This document shows positions 48,421 to 58,434 of a stretch of DNA of 64,000 nt, piece after piece (the first letter of the stretch is position 1; every line of letters starts with the position of its first letter). The stretch is taken from positions 28,481,407 through 28,545,406 of the forward strand of contig NC_079515.1 of the NCBI RefSeq assembly GCF_000801105.2. The letters run 5' to 3'. The translations under genes were made by a program, and so were the position numbers. Below the pieces are notes generated by a model, which saw nothing but the letters and a program-made list of their open reading frames with translations, did no database searches and was not told the origin of the DNA. This DNA is from Raphanus sativus. Taxonomy: Eukaryota; Streptophyta; Magnoliopsida; Brassicales; Brassicaceae.

Positions 48421-48847
48421 TTTTTTTTTTCTGGTTAAAAGAAGAAAAAAAAAAGAGAGTGAGATTTCCTTCTCATCTTAGCGTTTCTTACTTAAATAAG
48501 GATCACGGTTTTTATTAATAAATAAGTAAAACCACCAGAATGATTCATTGCACCTTGCAGAAGTAGAAGAAACGTCTAATTTACAAAATCTCCTCTCTCT
48601 TTTACACTGCAAATACACACCCCTCTTTCTTCGACCTGTCGGTGATTTTGTTTCTCTTCGCCGCGGATCCATTTTGACAGGTGAAGTTGAAGGACACTCG
48701 CTGTCCTTGTTTTGTTAATTCTGATTTAGGGCTTTATCTGTTAGATCTTGGGTTTCTAGAGAAAGGACTAGATTGGGTTTTGTTTCCTAAGAGTTGAGCT
48801 TTTGCTTCTTTAATTTGGCTACAGGCAGGAAGCTGCAAAGAATCTAA

Positions 48848-49696
48848 ATGTCCCGTGGAAGAGTTCCTTTCATGGATCTGAAACGAGCTTATGATGTTGA
48901 ACAAGCATGCTCTATTATGCCAAACACATTCCAAGATGATGATGATGATGATGGTGATGATCTATGGCCGCTTGGCGAGATTGATCCCAAAAAGCTGAAA
49001 TTCCCTTGCTGTATAGTCTGGACTCCTCTCCCTGTTGTCTCTTGGTTGGCTCCTTTCATTGGCCATGTCGGTCTTTGCAGAGAAGACGGAGTCATCTTGG
49101 ACTTTGCTGGTTCTAACTTCATCAGTGTTGATGATTTCGCTTTTGGTCCTCCTGCTCGCTATCTCCAACTCGATCGAAAACAGGTACTTAAACTCTATTC
49201 TAGCTCAAACTTTGTGTCTGTTCTGATGTCATTGTCGGAACAATTGTTTGTATGTGTGTGTTTGATTTGGTTGCAGTGTTGCATGCCACCGAACTTGGGT
49301 GGGCACACTTGCAAGTACGGGTACAAACACACGGAGTTTGGGACCTCGGTTACATGGGATGATGCACTGAGCGCGAGCGCGCGTAGCTGTGAACATAAAA
49401 CTTACAACCTCTTCACCTGTAACTGCCACTCGTTCGTTGCTAACTGTCTCAACCGTCTTTGCTACGGCGGTTCGATGGAGTGGAAGATGGTGAATGTCGC
49501 TGTTCTGATTCTCACGAGAGGGAAATGGGTCAGCGCTTCATCGGTAGTCCGGTCGTTTCTGCCCTGTGCTGTGGTTACGTGTCTTGGTGTGTTACTTGTG
49601 GGGTGGCCCTTCTTGATCGGCCTCTTCTCTTTCTCGATGTTACTCGTTGCCTGGTTCATAATTGCTACTTACTGTTTTAAGAACATAATGTCTTGA
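48848..49696 (+). CDS. RTE1: RTE1, REVERSION-TO-ETHYLENE SENSITIVITY1
   Basis: A Golgi/ER membrane protein (DUF778 family) that supports the ethylene receptor ETR1, so it acts as a negative regulator of ethylene response. There are two exons, 48848-49183 and 49277-49696, giving 251 residues. The conserved core includes LWPLGEIDPKKLKFPCCIVW, GLCREDGVILDFAGSNF and the Cys/His-rich NLFTCNCHSFVANCLNRLCY. Two hydrophobic stretches near the C-terminus (FLPCAVVTCLGVLLVGWPFL; FSMLLVAWFIIATYCF) form the membrane anchor. It closely resembles Arabidopsis RTE1 (At2g26070) and, less closely, its paralogue RTH. An acidic Asp run lies at codons 30-35. The start was chosen as the ATG opening the continuous frame, just after the leader. 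Confidence 0.94.
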   Translation: MSRGRVPFMDLKRAYDVEQACSIMPNTFQDDDDDDGDDLWPLGEIDPKKLKFPCCIVWTPLPVVSWLAPFIGHVGLCREDGVILDFAGSNFISVDDFAFGPPARYLQLDRKQVLKLYSSSNFVSVLMSLSEQLFVCVCLIWLQCCMPPNLGGHTCKYGYKHTEFGTSVTWDDALSASARSCEHKTYNLFTCNCHSFVANCLNRLCYGGSMEWKMVNVAVLILTRGKWVSASSVVRSFLPCAVVTCLGVLLVGWPFLIGLFSFSMLLVAWFIIATYCFKNIMS

Positions 49697-50221
49697 ACCA
49701 GTAGAAAAAAAACTATACATATTTATATTATCTTTGAGTTGTTCTCTTTTCCTTTCGGCATCTTGTAGCTTTCAACTCCATTATATATATTACTTCTCAT
49801 TGGACTATCTGAAGCTCGATAAGATAAAACTAGTGTCGAGTGGTCATGGTGACACTAGTTTTAAAATGCGACACAGCTGAAATAACGTATATTGATAATT
49901 TAAATGTATTTTTTTAAGTAGTATGAAATTGGATTGCTTAAGAACCGATGTAAATTTTTTTCTAATTAGTATGAAATTGGATTACTTAAGAACCATGTAA
50001 AATGTGAACTTTAGTTTGATATTGTTTTTAAAAAAATACACTTTGGGTATATTCTAATCACCAAAATTGTTTCATTTATACGAGTAAATCTTTTTTATTA
50101 AAGAGCATATGCCAAATATGATCCTATATTAACTATTTATATTGGATGGTAAGAGAACGAATGCTACAGAAGAATAATTCTTAGTGTTAATACTATGGTT
50201 ACATTTTTAATTGTATCTTCT
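49697..50221. other. Intergenic region downstream of RTE1
   Basis: RTE1 3' UTR and AT-rich DNA. A sequence ending GTATGAAATTGGATT...TTAAGAACC occurs twice, near 49920-49950 and 49969-49996, as a short direct repeat. No gene. Confidence 0.5.
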
Positions 50222-50451
50222 TTTTAAACCAAAAGAGTTAAACCTGAATCTATTAAAGACATAGATCTAATTTTTAGATGAGAGGTACATCACATGGATA
50301 AATTCTTTTTCGAGTATTCAAATGGACCCTAAAAAATATATGTATGGTGAACATATGCATCATGAAGTAATTCCCTCCGGCAGAATTCGAACTCGTTACC
50401 TGGATACATACATGAGTCTGATCTTTATCAATGGGCCACGATGATCCATTC
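50222..50451 (-). mobile_element. tRNA-derived SINE 1
   Basis: A 230-bp element flanked by a perfect 18-bp target duplication (TTTTTAATTGTATCTTCT at 50204-50221 and 50452-50469). Read on the minus strand, the head has an A-box-like GTGGCCCATTGATAAAG and a B-box-like GAGTTCGAATTCTG, i.e. an internal Pol III promoter. The 3' end is a short A-rich tail (GGTTTAAAAAG). No coding. Confidence 0.88.
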
Positions 50452-50469
50452 TTTTTAATTGTATCTTCT

Positions 50470-51037
50470 CATGGAAATTTTACCTACTAAATATTTTATA
50501 TATAATGAATTGACATTCTTCTCTAATAAATTAGACCTAAAACTTCCAAACGTTTGGCTGTACTTTTTTGCTCTTCATTTCTTGAAATTGATGTTTTCGT
50601 TCTCTTTTCTCATGCAAATAAATGTTAACAATATGGACGGCCAAACAAACGAGAAAGGAATTTCACATGAAGTTAGTAATCTTGCATATGCAATTCTTAA
50701 TTTGCAAACCAACGCATGATGTATTAACCAATATTATTATTATAATGGTTTTAATATTATGGATTCATATACTAATATGTTTGGTAATTCATGTAGATGA
50801 ATGTAAACTCACTGAAAACCAAACAAATGAGAAGACTATTGAACATGCAGTAAGTACTGATATATCAGGGTTTTATGGATTTTGACTATGATATAGGTCA
50901 ATAACTAGCTGGAGTTGATCTAAATCTAAATTGGATGTACCTCTTAAAACAATGTGATGATCCCTAACCAGATCGACGACATGGCTGGCACCGCCGGAGG
51001 AGATGTCTTGATATGGGCTTGAATAAAGAGTTATCGA
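50470..51037. other. AT-rich intergenic region
   Basis: Several short open frames but no recognised family. AACAAACGAGAA near 50645 and AACAAATGAGAA near 50821 hint at a small duplicated motif. Confidence 0.4.
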
Positions 51038-51545
51038 TTTTTCTTTCCTCGAGCATCTACGGATTAAAGACATTTTCTTCGAATAAAAAACCAAGAGCAC
51101 GATGCAGTCTACAGAAGTAGATCAGAAAAATAAATTTAAAAAGCGACAAGAAGAAAAATAGAGTTATTGAAAAATCTAATTTTTAAACGCGAAAAAATGA
51201 AAGAATCTATTTATAAGCAGAAGGTATAAAAATTGAAGACACATCATCACTAAATCTACTTATACCTAAAACAGCGGCACGATCTACTTCCAATTCCACT
51301 TTTTCTTTCCTCGAATATCTACGGATTAAAGACATTTTCTTCGAAGAAAAAACGAAGAGCACGATGCAGCCTACAGAAGTAGATCGGAAAATAAATTTAA
51401 AAAGCGACAAGAAGAGAAAGAAAGTTATAGAAATATCTAATTTTTAATCACGAAAAAATAAAAGAATCTATTTATAAGCAGAAGATATAAAAATTGAAGA
51501 CACATCATCACTAGAACTACTTATACCTTAAACAGCGGCACGTTT
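51038..51545. repeat. Tandem duplication, about 260-bp unit
   Basis: Two close copies begin TTTTTCTTTCCTCGA at about 51038 and 51298. Both contain ATCTACGGATTAAAGACATT, CACGATGCAG, AATAAATTTAAAAAGCGACA and end at ACAGCGGCACG. Divergence is low (scattered substitutions and A-run length changes), so the duplication is fairly recent. Open frames on the minus strand in both copies share MSLIRR but no known domain. Confidence 0.9.
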
Positions 51546-51621
51546 ACCGCCTTCATATGAGCAACAATTCCACTTCTCGAAGCTGTGTCTCGATTTAAGA
51601 ATTAATTACTAGTTGATCAAA

Positions 51622-51894
51622 TTTTTTTTGATGACCCTAGTATCCGGAGCCTTAAGAAGATCCGACTAGCGCCTAATAATCGTTCGGGTAATCTGAGCCA
51701 CTAAGGGTTTACCGGAGCCCGTCGAAGGCATCAATGAGAACAGGTGATCATCTCTTGCAAATTCCATCGATACCACATGTTAGCAGACTTCTCCGTATTG
51801 AACCCGAAGGTCCTTCAAGAAAATCACCTCCCAACGGTGTTCGAACTCATGACTTCTTAGATTGAGTCTTAATCATTGGACCACTAACACGTGG
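51622..51894 (-). mobile_element. tRNA-derived SINE 2
   Basis: On the minus strand the head has TAGTGGTCCAATGATTAAG (A-box-like) and GAGTTCGAACACC (B-box-like), followed by a unique body and a terminal A-run (CATCAAAAAAAAT). It is flanked by near-identical TTGATCAAATTT (51613-51624) and TTGATCAATTTA (51895-51906). The head differs from SINE 1, so it is a different family. Confidence 0.85.
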
Positions 51895-51906
51895 TTGATC
51901 AATTTA

Positions 51907-53033
51907 ACTAGTCTGGTACGTTTCAATCTAAACCAAACTACAGTTTGGTATTGGCCGAGAAGGAAGTTCGGCTTCACCTGAAAGACAAGCACATAGTTCT
52001 ATTTATTCTTTGAACCCATTCTTATAAAATTTATTGAGAATGGCTTCGCCTCTAACAATAAATTGGGGATGGAGACTTATTGTTGAAGATGGATTACATC
52101 CGGAAGGTTCAAACGAATAAATAAAATTCGGTCCAATTGAGTTCATGTATCAAAAATGAAGTCACATAATTTAAACCGATTTGAAGGGGAAAGAAAAGAA
52201 GGTATATAAGGAAACGATGAACACCGAGAAAAAACATTTAAAAACGTACACACTTATCAACACAAGAATTAGGGTTTGCTTCATCTCCTTGTTCTTGCCG
52301 ATTTGACCTAATTCCATAAAGTTTTCATAATTCTCTTGTAACCGTAGGATCATTAATAAATGCCTCAAATAATTCACCGCCCAATTTGTGCATACTTCCA
52401 GTACATGCCGAAGTTCACTAAACACATAATACTTTCGTTTTCATTTTGATGTTTTGCGTCTTCTTCAAGAAGTCGCTTAAAAATACTATCCGAGTTTGAA
52501 GCTCTAGCCGCAGCTTCGGGTTTCACACACAGAAAGTTCGTTTGCTGCGCTTATCACTGCTGGCTTATTCTTCAGATAAATTGTTTAAATTATAAAACTA
52601 AATCTTCAAGATTGTTGATTTCAGGCATCTCTATCTTTGAGCAAGACTTAACAAAAATAATTGGTCACATGGAATTTAGTGGTTGCTTATCGATAAGCTC
52701 AAGAGCCATTACTTGGCACATTGGCTATTCCTTCATCTATATCTTTCTTAATCAATTGCTAGTCTTGTTCCATTAGCGGGAAACAATGGCTACTCTCTAA
52801 ATATGCAACAACAATTCTTCTGGTGGAACTGATCGATCACCAAAGTTTAAAATAAAAGTTGCCTCAAAGGAGAGTCTCACATGGATCAAGGCAGATGAAG
52901 TTTAGAGTTTCCTTGTTGTTCAAAAGAAAAGAAAGTTCTCTTGTTGCTATGATATTATATTGTTACATAATATTATATCTCAAGAAAAATAAACATCAAA
53001 GAAGTTTCAAAACCTAACCAAAACAAATACCAT
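51907..53033. other. Intergenic region upstream of the CIA1 3' end
   Basis: No gene identified. The minus-strand frames near 52560-52400 (for example SNSDSIFKRLLEEDAKHQNE) look less random than the rest but match nothing I know. Confidence 0.35.
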
Positions 53034-55313
53034 TCACGGTTTAGTTTCCAGCTGCCAAATCTTCACCATTCCATCATCACTGGCCGAGGCAAGCAACCTG
53101 TTCTCCTTCTGTTTCAAGAAACAACAGCAAGCTCAGAATCATAGATTCTATGCAACAACTGCAAAAAACAATGCCATCATCTCTCTCTCTAATCAATTTT
53201 TTTTTAAAAAAATCGGAACTATGTTCCAACTTTTAAGCCACGTTTACATGATGCCATTTAGACCTTCCTTCCTTATTGCCACCATATATCAAAGTTGTAT
53301 CCATCTGTGTCTATTACTTCATAAGAAACATAGAACTTACACTGGGTGACCATTGAACAGAGTTTATATCCATTTCATGTGCTTTTTCCTTCTTGAGTAA
53401 AAGATTATACGAAGGTCCATTAACCTGCAAACAGCTTAAAGTTAAAAGTAGAAGCGAAAATGTCTGACTGCATAGTGGAAAATCACTGGCCAAACGAGAA
53501 TAATAGAGCCAAACTGGACTGAGCACCACAATTTTGAAGTAAAAACAAAAGATGAAATTTTCTTACAGAGTCATGTTCGCTGTCCACAAACAACCCTATG
53601 GCATCATCACCAGCTCCACTGGCAATAATGTCATCGCTGTCAAGTTGTAAGAAATAAACCGATGTGAAAACAAAAGTTAACAGAAAATCCACACGATATA
53701 TCGAAAACTTGTGGGACTTCAAACTAAAAAGTTTAAATGGATTTTCTAAGAGCTTAAAAAGATTAAACTCATATTGTTAATGAAACTAAGCTAGGTTTCA
53801 ATACCTTGACCAGTGACTTGAGAATATGGTACGGTCATGATAACCAGAAAGTGTACAAAGATGAGTCCTGCAAAGTCGGAGCAGGTAGACATTATATTTA
53901 GTGGAAGTTGGGCAAAGCAACTATTCAATAAGTTACAGAATTTGGTAGGTTATATGTAAAACCATTATATTCTCACCACGGTGCATATCCTTCACCAGAG
54001 TGCATCATGGAAATATCTGCGGTCCATATCTTCAAGGTTAGATCATCACTGCAAGTACACATTCAAGCAAGCTTGATATTGTCAAGACGGTAAACCAGAG
54101 ACAGATTACTTTTGGAACGCCAATCATAGACAAAGGGAGTAGATTAACTAACCTACAGGTGACCATCTTGTCCCCAGTAGCGTTAAACGAGATGGCCCAG
54201 ACAGTAGAGGAGTGACCACTGTGAGAGACCCAAAAGCATTAATTACTCTTCTAGTACAAAACGAAAAGAGTCTATCTAAGGGTGAAAAACAGGTAAGTAG
54301 AGGTTATACTTGCTAGATTCATTTAAGGTCTGGACACATTGATAATCACCATCGTCATCTTCAGCCCACCAAACCTGCGAGTAGCAATTAAGTTGATAAA
54401 TTTTCTTAATTTGTACAAGTTTTCAGGTGGTGCTGCATCACTAAAACCAAATGGAAAGTATTCTTCACTACCTTGATGGTGTTATCATAACTGCAAGAAA
54501 ACAAAACATCCATGGTGGGATGCCACTGAACCATCTTCACATCTTGTGTATGGCCATTCAAGACTGCAGCACAATCATATTCATTCCCTCCTAGAACTTC
54601 CCAAATCCACACAGATTTGTCTCTGCTACATGTTGCAAGGTACGAACCAGATGCATTCCATGATACACTCTTGACTTCGTTTTCATGTCCCTGCATACGT
54701 TTTTTTTTTTACTTTTAATAAGATTTTACCAGAGAAAAAAAGGCAATACAAGAAAAAATCACTAATAATCACTGAGCATCGAGAATATATTAAAATAATG
54801 AAGTGAACACTGACACTAGCAACTCTGATAAGGGGTAAGGAAGTACCTCTAATGTGGAAATACACTCAAACTCATCCCCAAAGTCTTCCCAAATACCAGT
54901 GGTACCATCAAAGCTTGCAGTGGCCAATAACTTCCCAGAAGGTGACCAAGAACACGACCTCACAGTTCTTGTGTGCGTTTCTTCTAAAACCGCCTGAACA
55001 ATTACAACACACAAAAAGGACGAGTCTCACATAACCAATAAAGCTCAGGAAGTAACACAACAACAGTCAAGTCCAAGTCTTCAGAGAATCGACAATTATT
55101 TTTACAAGTAGAGATGGAGAGAGAGAGAGAGACCTTGCAAGACCAGGAGCGAGAGAGAGGGGACTGTTGCCAGATTCTAACGGTGTTGTCACCACTGCAA
55201 GAAGCTAGAAGAGAAGAAGAGACAGGGTTCCAGGCTACGTTCCAAACTCGGTCGGTGTGGCCTTCCAGTTTCTGTACCTCCACTAACTCCAAGTTTTTCT
55301 CCATCAAATCCAT
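53034..55313 (-). CDS. CIA1: CIA1, WD40 cytosolic iron-sulfur assembly protein
   Basis: A seven-bladed WD40 scaffold of the cytosolic Fe-S targeting complex, working with MMS19 and CIA2/AE7 to deliver clusters to nuclear and cytosolic enzymes; the Arabidopsis gene (At2g26060, EMB1345) is essential for embryos. The start at 55313 gives [20 protein letters not shown]. Exons can be followed on the minus strand with in-phase borders: about 55313-55134, 54994-54848, 54690-54470, about 54376-54310, about 54223-54154, then four or five more to 53034. WD signatures include [44 protein letters not shown] and [11 protein letters not shown], and the protein ends LETKP. No frame break was found. The expected length is about 345 residues, normal for the family. 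Confidence 0.94.
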
Positions 55314-55538
55314 CTGAATCTGAATCGGGCTATAGAACCCTAATTGCTCTTATGACCAAACTTCTACCGTCTTATTAAATACGCTATGGATCTAATGAAT
55401 GAAACATCAAAAATTGAGAATCTGGTTCGGTTTTAGGGAGTCGGTGGTTCGGGTATGTGGTTTGGTCAGGATCAAAAATATTAAATATAAATAAAATAAA
55501 AACTGAAAAATAAAATAATTATATCTCACAGCAGTTTA

Positions 55539-56869
55539 GACCATCCGCAACGGCGGTTCCTAACAAATCCTTATCATTAATTGAGAAGATTAATGAAATA
55601 TAATAATATTATTTTGGCTTAATTAACAAGGATCAATCCTTCAAGAAGGACTAGAAGGACTTGGTCCTTAACACACGTGTCTCCTTACCCTTCTCTTTCT
55701 CCCTCTCTCTATCTCTCCTCCTTGCCTACGCTGCTTTTTCTCCTCTTTTCTATTTTCCTTCTGAAACTTGACCAAATTCTTCTCCTCTTTTCGTTAGAGT
55801 TCTGGTTAATAATGGCGGGATTGGCAATTTCACCTCCTCTCAGTCTCACCTTCTCTTCTCGAACAAGAAACGCTAAACCCACTTCATATCTATCTCACAA
55901 TCAAAGGTACTCTTATTGCAATCACACTCTCAAAACGATTTATGTTAGTACTAGTGTTTCAATTATAAACCTGTTTCATTTGTAAATTCTATTGTATGAC
56001 CCAAATCTTACAAGGGGTATAGTTTCTGCTCTTCCGAGTCCTTATGGCTATTCATTGAAAGCTGGTAACTTTGAACCCTCTTTGATTATTTGTTGTTGGG
56101 TAAAGGAGAAGTTAGAATCGAGTTTGATTGTTTGATGCTGGAGAAAGTATTGTTTTTGAGTTGATGATGTGTCTCAGATTTGGGCTGTGTCTGATGATGC
56201 TTTTCAGGACTTCGTCCCCATCATGGACTCAACGGTAGTGAGGAGGTGAACCAAACACTTCAATCTGGAAACCAAGCACTCAGGCGTGGCTGATCTCAGA
56301 CGCAGAACGCTGAGGACGAGACGCAGAGCCAAGCCATTCCTCTTCAGCACTCCGGCTGAGACTTTAGGGAACACAAGGGAGAGGACGAATCGTTAGGTTT
56401 CTGTTTTGTTTACCCTTTGCTGATAGTGTGAAGCTGATGTTGTCTTGTCTTTCTTGGCTAGTTTAGTTTTGGGTATCTAGTTAGTTTAGTCTCTAGCTGC
56501 TTACATTAGAAGATGCAGGCCTTTGCAATGAGTTAACAGGTTGGTAGCTAGTTAGTTTAGTTCTCTAGCCTCTTACATTAGTAGTGTAGCTTGATTTATG
56601 GTTCCCACTTGTGTTTTTGTCTGGTTTCATGGTGTCATGTTATGTAGCAGGGGTGATGGTCAGCCATTGGTCGAGCTCTCATTGAGTTCTGCGATGATGC
56701 ACCACCTGTAAATTCCAGAAAAACATGCCTATGTTGGACAGTATGATCAAAACAGAGATCCACAGCGACTATATGCACGTAGGTAACTATTGTTCAGCTT
56801 CTGCTTTGTTTTTATGTTAGGGAAGTGACACTTAGTTAAGGATTTCAATGGTGAGTAACACCATTGGAC
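55539..56869 (+). mobile_element. PIF/Harbinger-like element carrying the start of CLPP6
   Basis: A candidate element of 1331 bp flanked by TTA (55536-55538 and 56870-56872). The ends are GACCATCCGCAACGGCGG on the left and GTCCAATGGTG..CACCATTGAAATCCTTAAC on the right in reverse, with CCTTA-type subterminal motifs on both sides. It is similar in size and style to the element at 36578-37917. No transposase was seen. Boundaries are inferred from imperfect repeats, so the edges may shift. Confidence 0.5.
55812..56293 (+). pseudogene. CLPP6 5' fragment in a chimeric reading frame
   Basis: Exon 1 (55812-55906) encodes MAGLAISPPLSLTFSSRTRN and onward, the plastid transit peptide of CLPP6, a plastid ClpPR protease core subunit (At1g11750 as I recall it). 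Exon 2 (56015-56064) continues with RGIVSALPSPYGYSLKAG, again CLPP6-like. The third segment (56208-56293, after TTTTCAG) does not match CLPP6; it reads LRPHHGLNGSEEVNQTLQSG and stops at TGA. All three exons join in phase, giving a predicted protein of 76 residues. The protease domain is absent, so it cannot be a working ClpP. It may be transcribed and imported into plastids, or be inert. Confidence 0.72.
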
Positions 56870-57421
56870 TTAGCATTTTGATTAGGATCCTTACCTATTC
56901 AAAAAGGTAAAAAAACTATTATTCTATTGTTAAGGATTCCAATGGTGAGTTCCTCTGTCCCGCATCTTCTCCTCCCCCTCTCCTCGTTCCTATAGCCTTT
57001 CTCCGTTGCTGCCATCTTGATCGTCGTAGACCTCTATTTTCTTTCCAACGTCTAGCATTCCGTCGAGATAGGTCAAAATCGAGGTTAGTTGTGCTCTATG
57101 CCTCGAACTCTCATCGAAAAAAATGGGTTTAAAAAGATTTGTAATAGGATTCGAATTTGGTGTATGCACAATCGTGTTCTTCGGCATTGCTTCGTTTCTT
57201 GGTCGATTCGCATAGAAAATTGATTTATAATGATTTTCAGTGGTTGAATATGGGAGTGAATAGACACTAAGTAGATTCGCACCACCCGAAACCCCAATCC
57301 AATTTATCCTCGTTAACTGTAATAATAATTGTATAACTCAAAACAACTGGTATAATTGGTGATGGATAATCGTAGTCAATTTATTTGAATTTGTTTCATT
57401 TTTTTTTTCCTGCAGGATACA

Positions 57422-57787
57422 ATGAACAAATACGTGTACATATATTTTGAATTCGAACGTCGCGTGTATGGTGTATTGTTGAAGGCATCAGTGGACGATA
57501 TAACTTTGTCAATGGTGGAAGATAAGATCTATAAAAAGCTTGCGTTGGATGAAAGTACGGAGAAACTGGAGTTGAGCTACGTTCCGATGGTGGTTGGATG
57601 TGAGGAACGGTTAACTCTCGGTGATGATGAGGATTTGTATGTTTATCTAATGCACATGGATAAAAGGAACCGTAGATGTCTTTTGTTTTTGGAGACCACT
57701 AGTATATCGGAACAGCCAGACCAACTGTCGAGAGTGAGTGGGTTAAAGTCTATTCGGTATGAACTACCTAGAGTTGCAGCCAAATGA
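57422..57787 (+). mobile_element. Mutator-like transposase N-terminal fragment
   Basis: An open frame of 121 codons directly after a TTTTCCTGCAG-type acceptor. It resembles the N-terminal (PB1-like) domain of plant MuDR transposases: a YVYIYFEFERRVYGVLL strand, a KLELSYVP motif and a DDEDLYVYLM segment. The zinc-finger and DDE transposase domains are missing downstream. Calling it a MULE remnant is reasonable but rests on pattern memory. Confidence 0.5.
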
Positions 57788-58434
57788 AGGATGATCGGGT
57801 GGATTTTGACATAAACCGGGTTCGGGGGTGTTACAGTCGGGACCAGCAGTTAGTGTCTGTCTCATGATGTTAAGAGCAGTTAGTCTATGGTTCTGCTTTT
57901 TTTTCTTACATGCTCTGGGTTGTTTTGTATGGGAGTGGATTGAAGAAGCAATCTTCTTTTGTTTTGAGCATTTGGTTTTTTTGTCTCCCATGTCAAAATG
58001 GACAAAAAAACAAGCTGTATCGGTTCAGATAAAGCTCCGACTGCATGGTAACGTAAAAGGGTCACACTCACAATGCGCCACTAAAGATCTATCTGTATCA
58101 AATACATAATCAAAGTAGTACTCTAATAAGAAGCAATAGAGTTACATGAGTCGATAGGAACTTTGTGAACACCTCTCCAAAAAATTGCAAGGATCAAGTG
58201 TATCTTAAGTTATAAAATATTCTTCCGAGATTAACGACATGCGAGTGTCATAATTATGCGAACAAGGGTAAGTTGCTCTGCTCTTTTCTCTACAACTTGA
58301 TAACTAGACATCATAGTCTCAAGTAAAAGGATAAACAAAATCTCAAAATTGTATCAATCTCATAAGTCTGTTCATGTTGTAGACACCATTATCAAAAATC
58401 TATCGAGGGAAGCCAAATATCATCTTGTATTCAA

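Noticed and set aside
50360..50450. tRNA gene candidate
   Set aside because: It has A-box and B-box-like motifs but no full cloverleaf, and it sits at the head of a SINE with an 18-bp target duplication.
51830..51894. Second tRNA gene candidate
   Set aside because: It is the tRNA-derived head of a SINE with body, A-tail and target duplication.
52171..52560. Possible coding fragment on the minus strand
   Set aside because: Several frames look protein-like over short stretches, but none continues or matches a family I know.
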